Shown: in pieces, positions 26,351 through 35,904 of the stretch
How the letters are laid out: every line of letters begins with the position of its first letter
Position numbering within the stretch: position 1 is the first letter of the stretch
Assembly: GCF_000963945.1 (NCBI RefSeq)
Contig: NZ_BAMW01000016.1
Coordinates: 1 to 64,000, forward strand
Direction of reading: 5' to 3'
From: Acetobacter indonesiensis
GTDB lineage: Bacteria > Pseudomonadota > Alphaproteobacteria > Acetobacterales > Acetobacteraceae
DNA length: 64,000 bases
The notes under the pieces: model-generated
What the model saw: the letters and a program-made list of their open reading frames with translations, nothing else
What the model was told of the DNA's origin: nothing
The model's database searches: none
Program-made: the position numbers and the translations under genes

Positions 26351-27031
26351 TTAGTGAAGATCAGAAAGCTGGGAAATGATCTTGGTCACTAAGCCATAAT
26401 CAATCGCTTCCTGAGCGGACATCCAGTAGTTACGATCTGTGTCCTTGGCGATTTTTTCGTACGTCTGGCCTGTTTCACGGGCGAACAGACGGTTCAGACG
26501 TTCACGCATTTTAATGATTTCGCGCGCTTCGATATCGATATCTGTTGCCGGACCACGCACACCACCCATTGGCTGATGCAGCAGGAAGCGTGTGTTGGGC
26601 AGGCAGAAGCGGCGGTCTTTGTGGCCTGCTGCAAAAATCAGCGCGCCCGCAGACGCTACCCACCCCGTGCCGATCATGTTCACCGGGGCAATCGAATCGA
26701 CAAAGCGGATCATGTCATGAATCGTGTCACCACTTTCCACATGCCCACCCGGGGAATTTACGTACACATCAATCGGCTTGTCAGACTCGCCAGCCAGCGC
26801 CAGCAGGCGGCCCGTTACGTCACGGGCGACCTTGTCATTAATACCACCGAAAATAAGCACTTTGCGCTGCTTGAACAGCTTGTGCTCAAGCTCACCAGCG
26901 GGGGCGCCGGGGGCTTTCACATCGTCTTTTTCGGGGGTTTCCGGTGCATCCGGTTCATCATCCAGCCTGATGGTGTCGCGGGGAATCATACCCGTCATGC
27001 CTGTCTCCGCATGGTGTGTGTCTCTGGTCAT
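26351..27031 (-). CDS. clpP: ATP-dependent Clp protease proteolytic subunit (ClpP-type)
   Basis: 226 residues from the ATG at 27031, which has CAGGATAAG as ribosome-binding site; the longer open frame to 27247 overlaps the divergent lipoprotein gene. Catalytic triad: Ser in [14 protein letters not shown], His in FLLHQPMGG and Asp in [32 protein letters not shown] is the oxyanion-loop region. An N-terminal extension of about 45 charged residues precedes the protease fold, and SAG replaces the usual SMG, as in secondary ClpP paralogues. ClpX/ClpA are not adjacent, so this may be a second ClpP copy. Confidence 0.88.
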   Translation of the reverse strand: MTRDTHHAETGMTGMIPRDTIRLDDEPDAPETPEKDDVKAPGAPAGELEHKLFKQRKVLIFGGINDKVARDVTGRLLALAGESDKPIDVYVNSPGGHVESGDTIHDMIRFVDSIAPVNMIGTGWVASAGALIFAAGHKDRRFCLPNTRFLLHQPMGGVRGPATDIDIEAREIIKMRERLNRLFARETGQTYEKIAKDTDRNYWMSAQEAIDYGLVTKIISQLSDLH

Positions 27032-27335
27032 ACGTCTTATCCTGCGCCGCCTGCGCGCTTGTGCCAAGGGGCAATCATGCGCAGCGGCATACTCCGGCCA
27101 CAGGTGATCTCGCCACAACGGGCGTAAGGCGGTAAGGTGCCCCCTGATTTTCATCTGGCTTAGTCCTCTGGCCCAACGGAGCATCCGTCCCATTATGCAG
27201 CAAGAGCGCCCTGAACAGAACCGGCAGAACCGGCAGCCCGTTCGCACCGTTCTTTTTCAGGCAGGCGCTGCCAGCACGGACACCGACACAGCGGGGGCTG
27301 TGCATCAGCCAACCCCGCAGACCGGTTGCGGTATC

Positions 27336-28445
27336 ATGGGGCCGGTTCGGCTGGGGCTGATGGTGACAACAGGCCTGCTGGTATTGGGCGGCTGCCGCCA
27401 TCAGGATGCCGTGGACAGCACGCTGGAATGGACGCAGAAAATGCGCGGCGGCGTTATTGCTACACAGCGTCCCCCGCCACCGGGCCGGTATGATCCCTAC
27501 CCCCACGTCGGGCTGACACCGACAAAAGCGCCTGATCTGCCATCACCACAGGCACGGGCCATGTTGACTGAACAACTGATCCGTGACCGCAACCTGACCT
27601 ACCGCACGGTTGCGGCCAACGGCACGCTAACGCCCGTTATTCCGCCCCCACCGAACGCAGCGGCAGCCCCCAAGCCTGATGCCGGAAAAGCCGCCGCTAG
27701 TTCACCCGCACAGAACGCAGGCGCAGCAGCCAAAAACGCTGCGACAAATGGGGCACCCGGCAAACCGGGTGACGCCGCAGCCACACCGGATCAAGATGCG
27801 CCCAGCCTGCCACCGGGTATGTCGGGTGCCATTATGGATGCGGCTGAATCTTCCCCAACGCAGGATGCGCAGAAAACCGCGGCCGCCACACAACAGGACG
27901 CGAAGGCCGCGACTGATGCCGCGGCAAAAGCCGCCAAAGCCAAGAAGAAGGCGGATCAGGCCGGACAGGACGCAGACATGCCTGAACTGTCCATGCCTGA
28001 AGTGAGCAACAACGCACAAAAACCGTCCACACCGCCCGCTGCTATTCCGCAGATTCCGGCCGGGCCACCTGCCCCACCTGAATTTCCCGGTTTTGACGTG
28101 CCCTCTGACGCCAACCTGCGTGATGCCCCCCGCCCGAATTATGATCTGAACGAGCCCAAAGGCACGGCCCTGCACTTTATGCCGCAGTCTGACCAGCTTT
28201 CATCAGGTCAGGACGACACACTCGCCAAACTGGTGCAGAAAACACCACATGGGCCGTTTTATGTGAGGGGCTTTGGGAATTCAGCATCACTCTCTGCGCA
28301 AGATCAGGCCGATGCTGTGCAGCTTGGCCTGTTGCGGGCCGAACGCGTGTCAAAAGAACTGATCAAACATGGGGTGCCGTCTGACACCATTCATATCCGT
28401 GGGGATGCTTTTGGTACCGGGGTGCGGGTCGCTAACTCACCCTGA
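27336..28445 (+). CDS. OmpA-like lipoprotein with long disordered linker
   Basis: The start is taken at 27336 (MGPVRLGLMVTTGLLVLGGC); Met at 27360 is an alternative. LVLGGC is a lipobox, so the mature protein begins with lipidated Cys. Residues about 90-270 are rich in Ala, Lys, Pro and Gln (disordered, coiled-coil-prone). The C-terminal 90 residues (LHFMPQSDQLSSGQDDTLAKL, then LLRAERVSKELIKHGV) match the peptidoglycan-binding OmpA domain, though with a shortened end. Likely ties the outer membrane to peptidoglycan. Divergent from clpP. Confidence 0.75.
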   Translation: MGPVRLGLMVTTGLLVLGGCRHQDAVDSTLEWTQKMRGGVIATQRPPPPGRYDPYPHVGLTPTKAPDLPSPQARAMLTEQLIRDRNLTYRTVAANGTLTPVIPPPPNAAAAPKPDAGKAAASSPAQNAGAAAKNAATNGAPGKPGDAAATPDQDAPSLPPGMSGAIMDAAESSPTQDAQKTAAATQQDAKAATDAAAKAAKAKKKADQAGQDADMPELSMPEVSNNAQKPSTPPAAIPQIPAGPPAPPEFPGFDVPSDANLRDAPRPNYDLNEPKGTALHFMPQSDQLSSGQDDTLAKLVQKTPHGPFYVRGFGNSASLSAQDQADAVQLGLLRAERVSKELIKHGVPSDTIHIRGDAFGTGVRVANSP

Positions 28446-28479
28446 TGCGCGGCTCTTCTAGACCAGTGGCAACACTGAC

Positions 28480-28575
28480 TGATACTGCGCCCGCTGCATG
28501 GCCGGGAAACTGGAGACCGCAAAACCTTGCCAGCCATGCGTTGGCAAGCCAGCAAACAGGCCATGGGGGAGTTGC
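28480..28575 (+). promoter_or_regulatory. Candidate structured leader before the aminotransferase-hom operon
   Basis: CTTGCCA (28526-28532) and TGGCAAG (28542-28548) form a 7-bp hairpin with a 9-base loop. The loop GCCATGC (28533-28539) can pair perfectly with GCATGGC at 28496-28502 (a pseudoknot), and the overlapping CATGGCC (28497-28503) can instead pair with GGCCATG at 28559-28565. Two mutually exclusive helices are therefore possible. It matches no riboswitch class I know; see findings. Confidence 0.3.
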
Positions 28576-28648
28576 CTGATCCGTTTCTGCCATTACTATG
28601 TTTTTGCTCCGTAATCGTGCGGGATATGAACCCCCTTATTCAGGGCCC

Positions 28649-29911
28649 ATGACGTCAATGACTGAAGAATTCCATCGCATCCGCCGCCTGCCGCCTTATG
28701 TCTTTGCCTCGGTAAACCAGGCCAAAGCGGCAGCCCGAGCCCGGGGCGAGGATATTATTGACCTTGGCATGGGCAACCCTGACAGCCCCACCCCGCCCCA
28801 CATTGTGGAAAAGCTGGTGGAAACGGTGCAGAATCCGCGTGCGCATGGCTATTCAGTCAGCAAGGGGATTCCGGGCCTGCGGAAGGCACTGGCCGGATAT
28901 TACGAACGCCGCTTCAACGTGAAGCTTGACCCAGAGCGTGAGGTCATTGCCACCCTTGGGTCAAAGGAAGGGCTGGCCAATCTGGCATCAGCCATTACCA
29001 GCCCGGGTGACACCATTCTGGTGCCTAATCCGTCTTACCCCATTCATCAGTTCGGGTTTATTATTGCCGGGGCGTCCGTTCGCTCTATCCCGGCCACGCC
29101 AGATGACAACATGCTGCGCGCACTTGAGCGCGCCGTGCGCCATTCCGTGCCAAAACCGACGGCGCTGATTGTCAATTTCCCGTCTAACCCGACCGCCTAT
29201 CTGGCTGATCTGGATTTTTACAAGGAACTGGTGGCCTTTGCCCGTCGGGAAGAAATTTTCATTCTGTCTGATCTGGCATACGCTGAAATCTACTTTGGCG
29301 ATCTGGTGCCCCCGTCTATTCTGGCCGTGCCGGGCGCCAAGGACATTGCGGTCGAATTCACATCCCTTTCAAAAACATACTGCATGGCAGGCTGGCGCAT
29401 GGGCTTTGCCGCCGGGAACGAACGACTGATTTCCGCGCTGACTCGGATTAAATCCTATCTGGACTACGGGGCCTTCACCCCTATTCAGGTGGCAGCCGTT
29501 GCCGCGCTGAACGGCCCACAGGATTGCGTAGCCGACATCCGCGCCCTGTATAAGGAACGACGCGATGTGCTGATCCGTGGGCTGCATGCCGCGGGATGGG
29601 ATGTGCCGTCGCCTGAAGGCTCGATGTTCGCGTGGGCCCCTATTCCCGAACAGTTCCGTGATTTGGGAAGTGTGGAATTCTCCAAACTGTTGCTGAAGGA
29701 AGCTGGGGTGGCTGTGGCCCCCGGTCTGGGCTTTGGCGAACATGGGGAAGGCTTTGTGCGTATCGGGCTGGTTGAAAATACCCAGCGTCTGCGTCAGGCC
29801 ACACGCGCCATTCGTGGCTTTCTTTCAGCGCATGGGGTGAAGCCTGCCGCACCCTCTGTCTCTTCTTCTGCCCCTTCTTCTGCCAGCAAGCCGGAGCCTG
29901 TCCAATCGTGA
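28649..29911 (+). CDS. PLP-dependent class I/II aminotransferase (AlaC/DapL-like)
   Basis: About 420 residues from the ATG at 28649; the frame is open from 28598 and Met at 28658 (MTEEFHRIRRLPPYVF) is another option, no start having a strong ribosome-binding site. IIDLGMGNPDSPTPPHI is the family N-terminal motif, and SLSKTYCMAGWRMGF carries the PLP-binding Lys. The gene is translationally coupled (GTGA) to homoserine dehydrogenase, so a role in aspartate-family amino acids (alanine, aspartate or LL-diaminopimelate transamination) is likely; the true substrate is unresolved. Confidence 0.9.
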   Translation: MTSMTEEFHRIRRLPPYVFASVNQAKAAARARGEDIIDLGMGNPDSPTPPHIVEKLVETVQNPRAHGYSVSKGIPGLRKALAGYYERRFNVKLDPEREVIATLGSKEGLANLASAITSPGDTILVPNPSYPIHQFGFIIAGASVRSIPATPDDNMLRALERAVRHSVPKPTALIVNFPSNPTAYLADLDFYKELVAFARREEIFILSDLAYAEIYFGDLVPPSILAVPGAKDIAVEFTSLSKTYCMAGWRMGFAAGNERLISALTRIKSYLDYGAFTPIQVAAVAALNGPQDCVADIRALYKERRDVLIRGLHAAGWDVPSPEGSMFAWAPIPEQFRDLGSVEFSKLLLKEAGVAVAPGLGFGEHGEGFVRIGLVENTQRLRQATRAIRGFLSAHGVKPAAPSVSSSAPSSASKPEPVQS

Positions 29912-31224
29912 GCGTTTCTTCCTCCTCTTCTCCTCTTCGTCTTGGTATTGCTGGACTTGGCACGGTCGGTGCCGGGGTTATTCACCTGCTTGAAACCAAT
30001 GCAGAGCTGATTACGGCCCGTGCAGGCCGGTCCTTGCATGTTGTGGCTGTCAGCGCCCGCGACCGCACGCGTGACCGTGGGGTAAACCTGTCTGGCCTGC
30101 GCTGGTATGATAACGCGGTTGATCTGGTCTCCGACCCGGACGTTGACGTGGTGGTTGAACTGATTGGCGGGGCCGAAGGTCAGGCCCGTGCGCTGGTTGA
30201 AGCAGCTTTGGCTGCTGGCAAACCGGTTGTGACCGCCAACAAGGCCCTGCTGGCCATTCATGGCCCGGCACTGGCAAAAGTCAGTGCGGAAAAATCGGCC
30301 CCGCTTCTGTTTGAAGCCGCTGTGGCTGGGGGCATCCCTGCGATCAAGACCGTGCGTGAAGGGCTGGCGGCTGACCGTCTGTTGCGTATTGGCGGCATTC
30401 TGAACGGCACCTGCAATTATATTTTGACCGTCATGCGGGAAACCGGGAAGGATTTTGGCACGGTTCTGGCTGACGCCCAGAAGCTTGGCTATGCCGAAGC
30501 CGATCCCTCGACCGATATTGATGGGCTGGATGCTGCGCACAAACTGACTATTCTGGCCGGGCTGGCTTTTGGCCGCCCCGTAGCGTTTGACAGTGTGCAC
30601 GTTGAGGGCATTCGCCGTATTGGCGCAGCAGACCTGAATTTTGCCCGCAAGCTGGGCTATCGCATCAAGCTGCTGGGGTTGGCCCGTATGGGGGATGCCG
30701 GGCTTGAAGCCCGCGTGACCCCTTGCCTTGTGCCTGAAGATGCCCCCATTGCACAGGTTGATGGCGTCTTTAACGCGGTTGTGGCCGAAGGCGCTTTTGC
30801 GGGCCGCCTGATGATTGAAGGCCGTGGGGCCGGGGCTGGCCCAACCGCCAGTGCCGTTACGGCTGATCTGATTGATATTGCCCGTGGCAACCATATTCCC
30901 GTCTGGGGTGTACAGGCTGCTGATATTACGTCTGTACAGGCTTGCCCTCTTTCTGCCGGAAAAGGCGCGTTTTATCTGCGCCTGCGGGTAGAAGACCGAC
31001 CGGGCGTGATTGCTGACATCACCGCCGTGTTGCGAGACTGTGGTGTTTCGTTGCGCAGCATGTTGCAGCCCACGCCTGAAAAGAATGACACCGCCCCGCA
31101 TGTGCCGCTTGTTCTGGTTACGCACCAGACATCAGAAGCAGCCATGCAGGATGCCGTGACGCGCATTGATGGCCTTGATGTGGTGACGGACACCCCGGTG
31201 ATGATCCGGATTGAAACGGACTGA
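29908..31224 (+). CDS. hom: Homoserine dehydrogenase
   Basis: 438 residues, GTG start overlapping the previous stop as GTGA. The NAD(P)-binding motif is LGIAGLGTVGAGVIHLLE; GGILNGTCNYILTVM and YAEADPSTDIDGLDAAHK are active-site blocks with the catalytic Lys. A C-terminal ACT domain (VEDRPGVIADITAVLRDCGVSL) points to feedback control by threonine. It converts aspartate semialdehyde to homoserine for threonine and methionine. Confidence 0.97.
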   Translation: MSVSSSSSPLRLGIAGLGTVGAGVIHLLETNAELITARAGRSLHVVAVSARDRTRDRGVNLSGLRWYDNAVDLVSDPDVDVVVELIGGAEGQARALVEAALAAGKPVVTANKALLAIHGPALAKVSAEKSAPLLFEAAVAGGIPAIKTVREGLAADRLLRIGGILNGTCNYILTVMRETGKDFGTVLADAQKLGYAEADPSTDIDGLDAAHKLTILAGLAFGRPVAFDSVHVEGIRRIGAADLNFARKLGYRIKLLGLARMGDAGLEARVTPCLVPEDAPIAQVDGVFNAVVAEGAFAGRLMIEGRGAGAGPTASAVTADLIDIARGNHIPVWGVQAADITSVQACPLSAGKGAFYLRLRVEDRPGVIADITAVLRDCGVSLRSMLQPTPEKNDTAPHVPLVLVTHQTSEAAMQDAVTRIDGLDVVTDTPVMIRIETD

Positions 31225-31291
31225 CAGCAGGTTGGAACATCCTTCTGCCTGACTGTTGATCCACGCCTTGAAAATATGAGGATTTCTTTTG

Positions 31292-32290
31292 ATGTCTGAC
31301 ACGACCGAGCCGAAACAGTTTGTTGTTTCTGACCGCAATCTGGCTCTTGAACTGGTGCGCGTTACAGAAGCCGCAGCCCTTGCTTCCTCTCACTGGACGG
31401 GGCGCGGCAAAAAGAACGATGCTGACGGCGCGGCGGTTGAAGCCATGCGCGTTGCCTTTGACACCGTAGCCATTGACGGCACAGTTGTGATTGGTGAAGG
31501 CGAAATGGACGAAGCACCGATGCTGTATATCGGTGAAAAAGTGGGCGCTGGTGGCCCGGCCATGGATATTGCGGTTGATCCGCTTGAAGGCACCAATCTG
31601 TGCGCCAAGGATATGCCGAACGCCATTACGGTTGTGGCTCTGGCTGAAAAAGGGAATTTCCTGCACGCGCCAGACGTTTACATGGACAAGATTGTTGTTG
31701 GCCCCAATCTGCCCGACGGTGTGGTTGACCTTGAATCCTCCATTGAAAACAACCTGCGTAATCTGGCCCGCGCCAAAGGCAAGGATATTGCCGATATTGT
31801 TCTGTGCACGCTTGACCGTGAACGGCACGAGGAACTGATTGCCAAAACCCGTGAAGCCGGTGCCCGCGTACGGCTGTTAAGCGATGGCGACGTAGCGGCC
31901 GCCATTGCCGCGTGTATGGATAACAGTCAGGTCGATATTTATGCAGGTTCGGGCGGTGCGCCAGAAGGTGTTCTGGCTGCGGCTGCTGTTCGTTGCGTTG
32001 AAGGTCAGATGCAGGGACGCCTGCTGTTTGAAGATGACGCCCAGCGTGACCGTGCGCAGAAAATGAACCCGGGCAAAGACCCTGACCGCAAACTGGGCCT
32101 GCATGACATGGCTGCGGGGTCTGTTCTGTTCTCCGCTACCGGGGTAACGTCTGGCACGCTGCTGCGCGGGATTCGACGCCTGCCAACACATGCTGTGACA
32201 CATTCACTGGTCATGCGGTCAAAGTCTGGCACAGTGCGCTTTATTGAAGGCCACCACAATTTTGGCACCAAGACATGGACGCCAAAATAA
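31292..32290 (+). CDS. glpX: Class II fructose-1,6-bisphosphatase
   Basis: 332 residues; the ATG at 31292 follows GAGGA and is preferred to the TTG one codon before. VVIGEGEMDEAPMLYIGE and DPLEGTNLCAKDMPNA hold the metal-binding residues of GlpX-type enzymes. It removes the 1-phosphate in gluconeogenesis and in the pentose/Calvin-like carbon cycles. It lies 67 bp after hom and 33 bp before recJ on the same strand, probably the same transcript. Confidence 0.97.
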   Translation: MSDTTEPKQFVVSDRNLALELVRVTEAAALASSHWTGRGKKNDADGAAVEAMRVAFDTVAIDGTVVIGEGEMDEAPMLYIGEKVGAGGPAMDIAVDPLEGTNLCAKDMPNAITVVALAEKGNFLHAPDVYMDKIVVGPNLPDGVVDLESSIENNLRNLARAKGKDIADIVLCTLDRERHEELIAKTREAGARVRLLSDGDVAAAIAACMDNSQVDIYAGSGGAPEGVLAAAAVRCVEGQMQGRLLFEDDAQRDRAQKMNPGKDPDRKLGLHDMAAGSVLFSATGVTSGTLLRGIRRLPTHAVTHSLVMRSKSGTVRFIEGHHNFGTKTWTPK

Positions 32291-32323
32291 GGTTTGCCTG
32301 ATTTATACGCCGCATTGCCAGAC

Positions 32324-34147
32324 ATGAACGTCATGACACCCCTCAACGGCACGGACCAGACGGAAGCCCGTGCCGCACTGGGCGTTGATGCCAGCCTGAC
32401 CGGACGCCGCTGGATGTGGCGGCCGGGGGCAGACAGCCCTGATCTGATGCGCCTGGGGGCTGCCATTGCCCAACGGGCCGGGCTGCCTGAAATTGTCGGG
32501 CGGCTGCTGGCATTGCGGGGCCTTTCGTTAGACAATGCAGCTGATTTTCTGGACCCGAAATTACGGGCCCTGATGCCTAATCCCTCCATTCTGCATGATA
32601 TGGATGTTGCGGCTGCCCGCATGGCAAAGGCTGTTCAACAAGCAGAAACCATTGGTATTTTCGGCGATTATGACGTGGATGGCGCGTGCGCTTCCGGCAT
32701 TTTGGCCTCTTTTTTTGAAGAACTGGGATGCGCGGTTCACACCCATATTCCTGACCGCATGACAGAAGGCTACGGCCCCAATGTGCCCGCCCTTGAGGGG
32801 TTAGTGGCACAAGGCGCGGCCCTTCTGGTCTGTGTCGATTGCGGGACTGCGGCTGCTGATATTCTGAACCAGATGGCAGGCAAAGCTGATCTGGTGGTGC
32901 TTGACCACCATAAATCTGAAGATGCGCTGCCCGCCATTCTGGCCACGGTCAACCCCAACCGTCCTGACTGTTCATCCGGGTTGGGGCATATCTGTGCGGC
33001 GGCGCTGGCGTTTCTGGCCGCAGTTGCCACAGCGCGTGACCTTCGCACTGCGGGATGGTTTGAAAACCATCCTGCCCCAGACCTGATGCGCCAGCTTGAT
33101 CTGGTCGCATTGGCAACCGTGTGTGACGTCATGCCGCTACAGGGGTTAAACCGGGCTTTTGTAGCGCAGGGCCTGAAAATTATGGCCCGACGCCAGCGCA
33201 CAGGTCTGGCCGCACTGATGGAAATTGCGGGTGTGACCAAAGCGCCCGATGCGTTTTCCTGCGGGTTTGCGCTGGGGCCACGCATCAATGCCGGGGGCCG
33301 CATTGCGGAAGCCGCACTAGGGCTTCGGCTTTTACGCAGTGAAGATGCGCACGAAGCCAAAATCATGGCTGAACGTCTGGATGCTGTGAACCGCCGCCGT
33401 CAGGGCGTGGAAGCGGATATTCTGGATCTGGCCATGCAGCAGGCCGCTGCCCAACGGGACGCCGGACACCCCGTTATCTTTTTGGCCGGAAAAGACTGGC
33501 ACCCCGGCGTGGTAGGTATTGTCGCAGGCCGTATCAAGGAACAGTTCAACCGCCCGGCTTTGGTTGGTGCCACACAGGACGATGGCTCAATCAAAGGGTC
33601 GGGCCGGTCTGTGCCAGGGCTTGATCTGGGCACCGTTATTATTGCAGCACGTCAGGCCGGGTTGCTGACAACTGGCGGCGGCCATGCCATGGCGGCAGGA
33701 TTTTCGCTTCCGGCTGATAACATCGACGCCTTTCATACCTTCCTTGATGAACGGCTGGCCGGTGCCGCCGAACTGCCTGACGCTGTTGATCTGGAAATTG
33801 ACGCGGCCCTGTCTGTCGCCGGTGCGACGGTTGAACTGGCCCAGAACATGGCCAGCCTAGCCCCGTTTGGCGCGGGCAATGCCGAGCCACTGGTCGCGCT
33901 CTCGCACGTGCAGATTGTCAAATCTGATCGCATTGGGCGCGATGGCAACACGTTACGCCTGTTATTGAAAGGGTCTGACGGCGGCCGCCTGAAAGCTCTG
34001 CTGTTCCGTGCAGGCGACAACCCGTTGGCCCCAACGCTTGAGGACACCACGCGCCCCCCACTGCATCTGGCCGGTTATTTGCGGGCTGAAAGCTGGAATG
34101 GCCGCACAGACGTTACCTTCTTCATTCAGGATGCCGCCCGCGCATAA
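32324..34147 (+). CDS. recJ: Single-stranded-DNA-specific exonuclease RecJ
   Basis: 607 residues from the ATG at 32324 (MNVMTPLNGTDQ); the frame extends to a TTG at 32294. 5'-3' exonuclease of recombination and mismatch repair. DHH-family motifs are seen: FGDYDVDGACASGIL, VVLDHHKSEDALPA, and the DHHA1 motif TTGGGHAMAAGFSLP, followed by the OB-fold (LAPFGAGNAEPLVAL). Length is normal for alphaproteobacteria. Confidence 0.96.
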   Translation: MNVMTPLNGTDQTEARAALGVDASLTGRRWMWRPGADSPDLMRLGAAIAQRAGLPEIVGRLLALRGLSLDNAADFLDPKLRALMPNPSILHDMDVAAARMAKAVQQAETIGIFGDYDVDGACASGILASFFEELGCAVHTHIPDRMTEGYGPNVPALEGLVAQGAALLVCVDCGTAAADILNQMAGKADLVVLDHHKSEDALPAILATVNPNRPDCSSGLGHICAAALAFLAAVATARDLRTAGWFENHPAPDLMRQLDLVALATVCDVMPLQGLNRAFVAQGLKIMARRQRTGLAALMEIAGVTKAPDAFSCGFALGPRINAGGRIAEAALGLRLLRSEDAHEAKIMAERLDAVNRRRQGVEADILDLAMQQAAAQRDAGHPVIFLAGKDWHPGVVGIVAGRIKEQFNRPALVGATQDDGSIKGSGRSVPGLDLGTVIIAARQAGLLTTGGGHAMAAGFSLPADNIDAFHTFLDERLAGAAELPDAVDLEIDAALSVAGATVELAQNMASLAPFGAGNAEPLVALSHVQIVKSDRIGRDGNTLRLLLKGSDGGRLKALLFRAGDNPLAPTLEDTTRPPLHLAGYLRAESWNGRTDVTFFIQDAARA

Positions 34148-34407
34148 CAGTCTGTTGGCGATGGTATTGGGGCCTTAGGGCCAAGCACAGGAAGTGCCAT
34201 ACGCTGAGTAGATGGTAGATCCGGCTACGCTTTTTCCGGTTTCAATCTGGTCTCTGACCGTCGCTGCCCAACATCTCCAAAATATAAGCTGGGCAGAAAA
34301 CCGGCTCTAAAGACCAGAGCGCGGTCGCCTGCGCCGGAGAAAATTCCTGCCTTAATTGATCACCGCCTGTATGCGTCGTCACATCGGTTAGCGGTGCGAA
34401 GGTATGT

Positions 34408-35046
34408 TCAGGCGCTCCGTTCTGTGGCGAAACGGATACCCAGCCCCATGAACGCAACGCCGGCAACCCGGTCTATCCACTGCCGGCATCGCAGAAACAT
34501 GGCAGAGAACCGACGCAGGCTTAGCAATGTTGCGACCAGTGCGTACCATCCTATTGCCATACCAAACATCATCACCACGCAGGAAAGCCCAAGCCCCATG
34601 GACGCCTGTTGCGGCAAAGACGCTGCAAAAAGTGATGTGACAAAAACCGGCACCTTCGGGTTCGCAAGGTTTGTCAGCAGCCCCATACGGAAGCCCTTTA
34701 CGGTTTCCATATTTGGTGCAGACTGCATGGTGTCTTCCGGCTGTTTTTTCCAGCTCCCAACAAACAGCCTGACCCCCAGCGCGAACAGATACAAACCGCC
34801 CCCTATTTTCAAAACCAGATAAAGCCAGGGTGCCGCTACAAACAAAGCCCGAATACCAAAGAAACCGGCCAAGCCCCACAGCCCGACCCCAACCGCAATA
34901 CCCAATGCCGCCCGAAGTGCTGCCATACGGCCCTGCAAAATGGCGAGCCGTGTCACAAGGAGAAAATCGAGACCCGGCATGATTGTGACGACAATCCAAA
35001 GTGCGGCAATACTGCTGATAACGGAAAGATCTTGCGTGAAAGTCAT
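34408..35046 (-). CDS. LysE/RhtB-family amino acid exporter
   Basis: 212 residues with six membrane helices. MTFTQDLSVISSIAALWIVVTIMPGLDFLLV carries the conserved PGP-like (here PGLD) turn, and the mid-loop FRMGLLTNLANPKVPVFVTSLF is the family block (GxLTNLxNPK). Exports amino acids such as homoserine, threonine or lysine. Convergent with recJ (260-bp gap with no visible gene) and divergent from the deformylase-like gene. Confidence 0.93.
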   Translation of the reverse strand: MTFTQDLSVISSIAALWIVVTIMPGLDFLLVTRLAILQGRMAALRAALGIAVGVGLWGLAGFFGIRALFVAAPWLYLVLKIGGGLYLFALGVRLFVGSWKKQPEDTMQSAPNMETVKGFRMGLLTNLANPKVPVFVTSLFAASLPQQASMGLGLSCVVMMFGMAIGWYALVATLLSLRRFSAMFLRCRQWIDRVAGVAFMGLGIRFATERSA

Positions 35047-35189
35047 AGGGTTCTTTTCGGTTGAGGGACGTCAAAACAGAGGTGATGGGGGCATTCTTAT
35101 CGCCCCTGACGGGCCAGCACGACAAGAGATTTGACGGCATTGCCTGAAAATGAAACAGAACCTGACATTCTTACCGCCGGAGCCTAAGC

Positions 35190-35699
35190 ATGAGCGTGCA
35201 GCCTATTGTCTTCTTCCCCGACCAACGCCTGAGACAGTGTGCAGCCGCCGTCACAACTTTTGACAGCGCTTTACGCACACTGGCGCAGGATTTACTGGAT
35301 ACCATGCGGGCCGCACCCGGCATTGGCATTACCGGCCCCCATATTGGCGCGATGCACCGTGTCGTTGTGTTAGACCTTCCCGATGGCAGCGGCCCAAAGA
35401 CCTACGTTAACCCGGAACTGGTCTGGCTGTCTGATGACATCGTGCAGGAAGAAGAAGGCAGCATCTCTCTGCCCGGTGTCACAGAAGATGTAGAACGCGC
35501 CGCCAAGGTGCATGTCCGATATCAGGATCTGGATGGCACCTTCCATATGGAAGAGGCTGACGGTCTGCGGGCCGTATGCCACCAGCATGAGATTGACCAA
35601 CTGAACGGTGTTTTCTGGTTGCAGAAACTCTCAAGCCTGCGGCGTAATCGGGTTATGGCGCGTTATGCCAAACTTCAAAAAAGCAAAAACGCTTCCTGA
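35190..35699 (+). CDS. Peptide deformylase homologue with degenerate active site
   Basis: A 169-residue protein with the peptide deformylase fold, but the three defining motifs are altered. Motif 1 GxGxAAxQ reads GIGITGPHIG; motif 2 EGCLS reads EGSISLPG, so the metal-binding Cys is Ser; motif 3 HExxH reads HEIDQ, so one metal-binding His is Gln. The remainder (YVNPELVWLSDDI, VRYQDLDG) follows the family closely. It should not bind Fe2+/Zn2+ in the standard way and is unlikely to deformylate proteins; a true def should be elsewhere. Function unknown. Confidence 0.85.
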   Translation: MSVQPIVFFPDQRLRQCAAAVTTFDSALRTLAQDLLDTMRAAPGIGITGPHIGAMHRVVVLDLPDGSGPKTYVNPELVWLSDDIVQEEEGSISLPGVTEDVERAAKVHVRYQDLDGTFHMEEADGLRAVCHQHEIDQLNGVFWLQKLSSLRRNRVMARYAKLQKSKNAS

Positions 35700-35701
35700 C
35701 G

Positions 35702-35878
35702 TCTGATATATGGCAGAGTCATCAGGCACGATGCCTGCGCGCCATGGAACATCTAAGCGAAGGTGCGAGTGTGACGGATGTTGCCTTTGATGTGGGATAT
35801 GACAATGTTAGTGCGTTTATAGCCATGTTCCGCCGGGTAACAGGCATGACACCGGGCCAGTTTAGCCAAAACCGTTAA
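35702..35878 (+). pseudogene. AraC-family regulator, C-terminal remnant
   Basis: A frame ending at TAA 35876-35878 encodes about 55 residues that match the second helix-turn-helix of AraC/XylS proteins: CLRAMEHLSEGASVTDVAFD, then GYDNVSAFIAMFRRVTGMTP. No N-terminal part exists upstream (the deformylase-like gene ends at 35699), so it is a truncated relic. It marks a deletion or insertion breakpoint beside the degenerate deformylase gene. Confidence 0.85.
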
Positions 35879-35904
35879 TCAGCATTGCTAATCAGGGCCG
35901 TTAA

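Noticed and set aside
28480-28575. Cobalamin or SAM riboswitch
   Set aside because: Fragments such as GGAGACC look familiar, but the conserved cores of these classes are not present; kept only as an unclassified structured leader.
29794-31125. 443-codon open frame on the minus strand opposite hom
   Set aside because: It lies entirely antisense to a clearly functional homoserine dehydrogenase and has no recognisable domain; such frames are common in GC-rich genes.
31118-31828. 236-codon minus-strand frame opposite glpX
   Set aside because: Antisense to a well-conserved gene, no start signal and no family resemblance.
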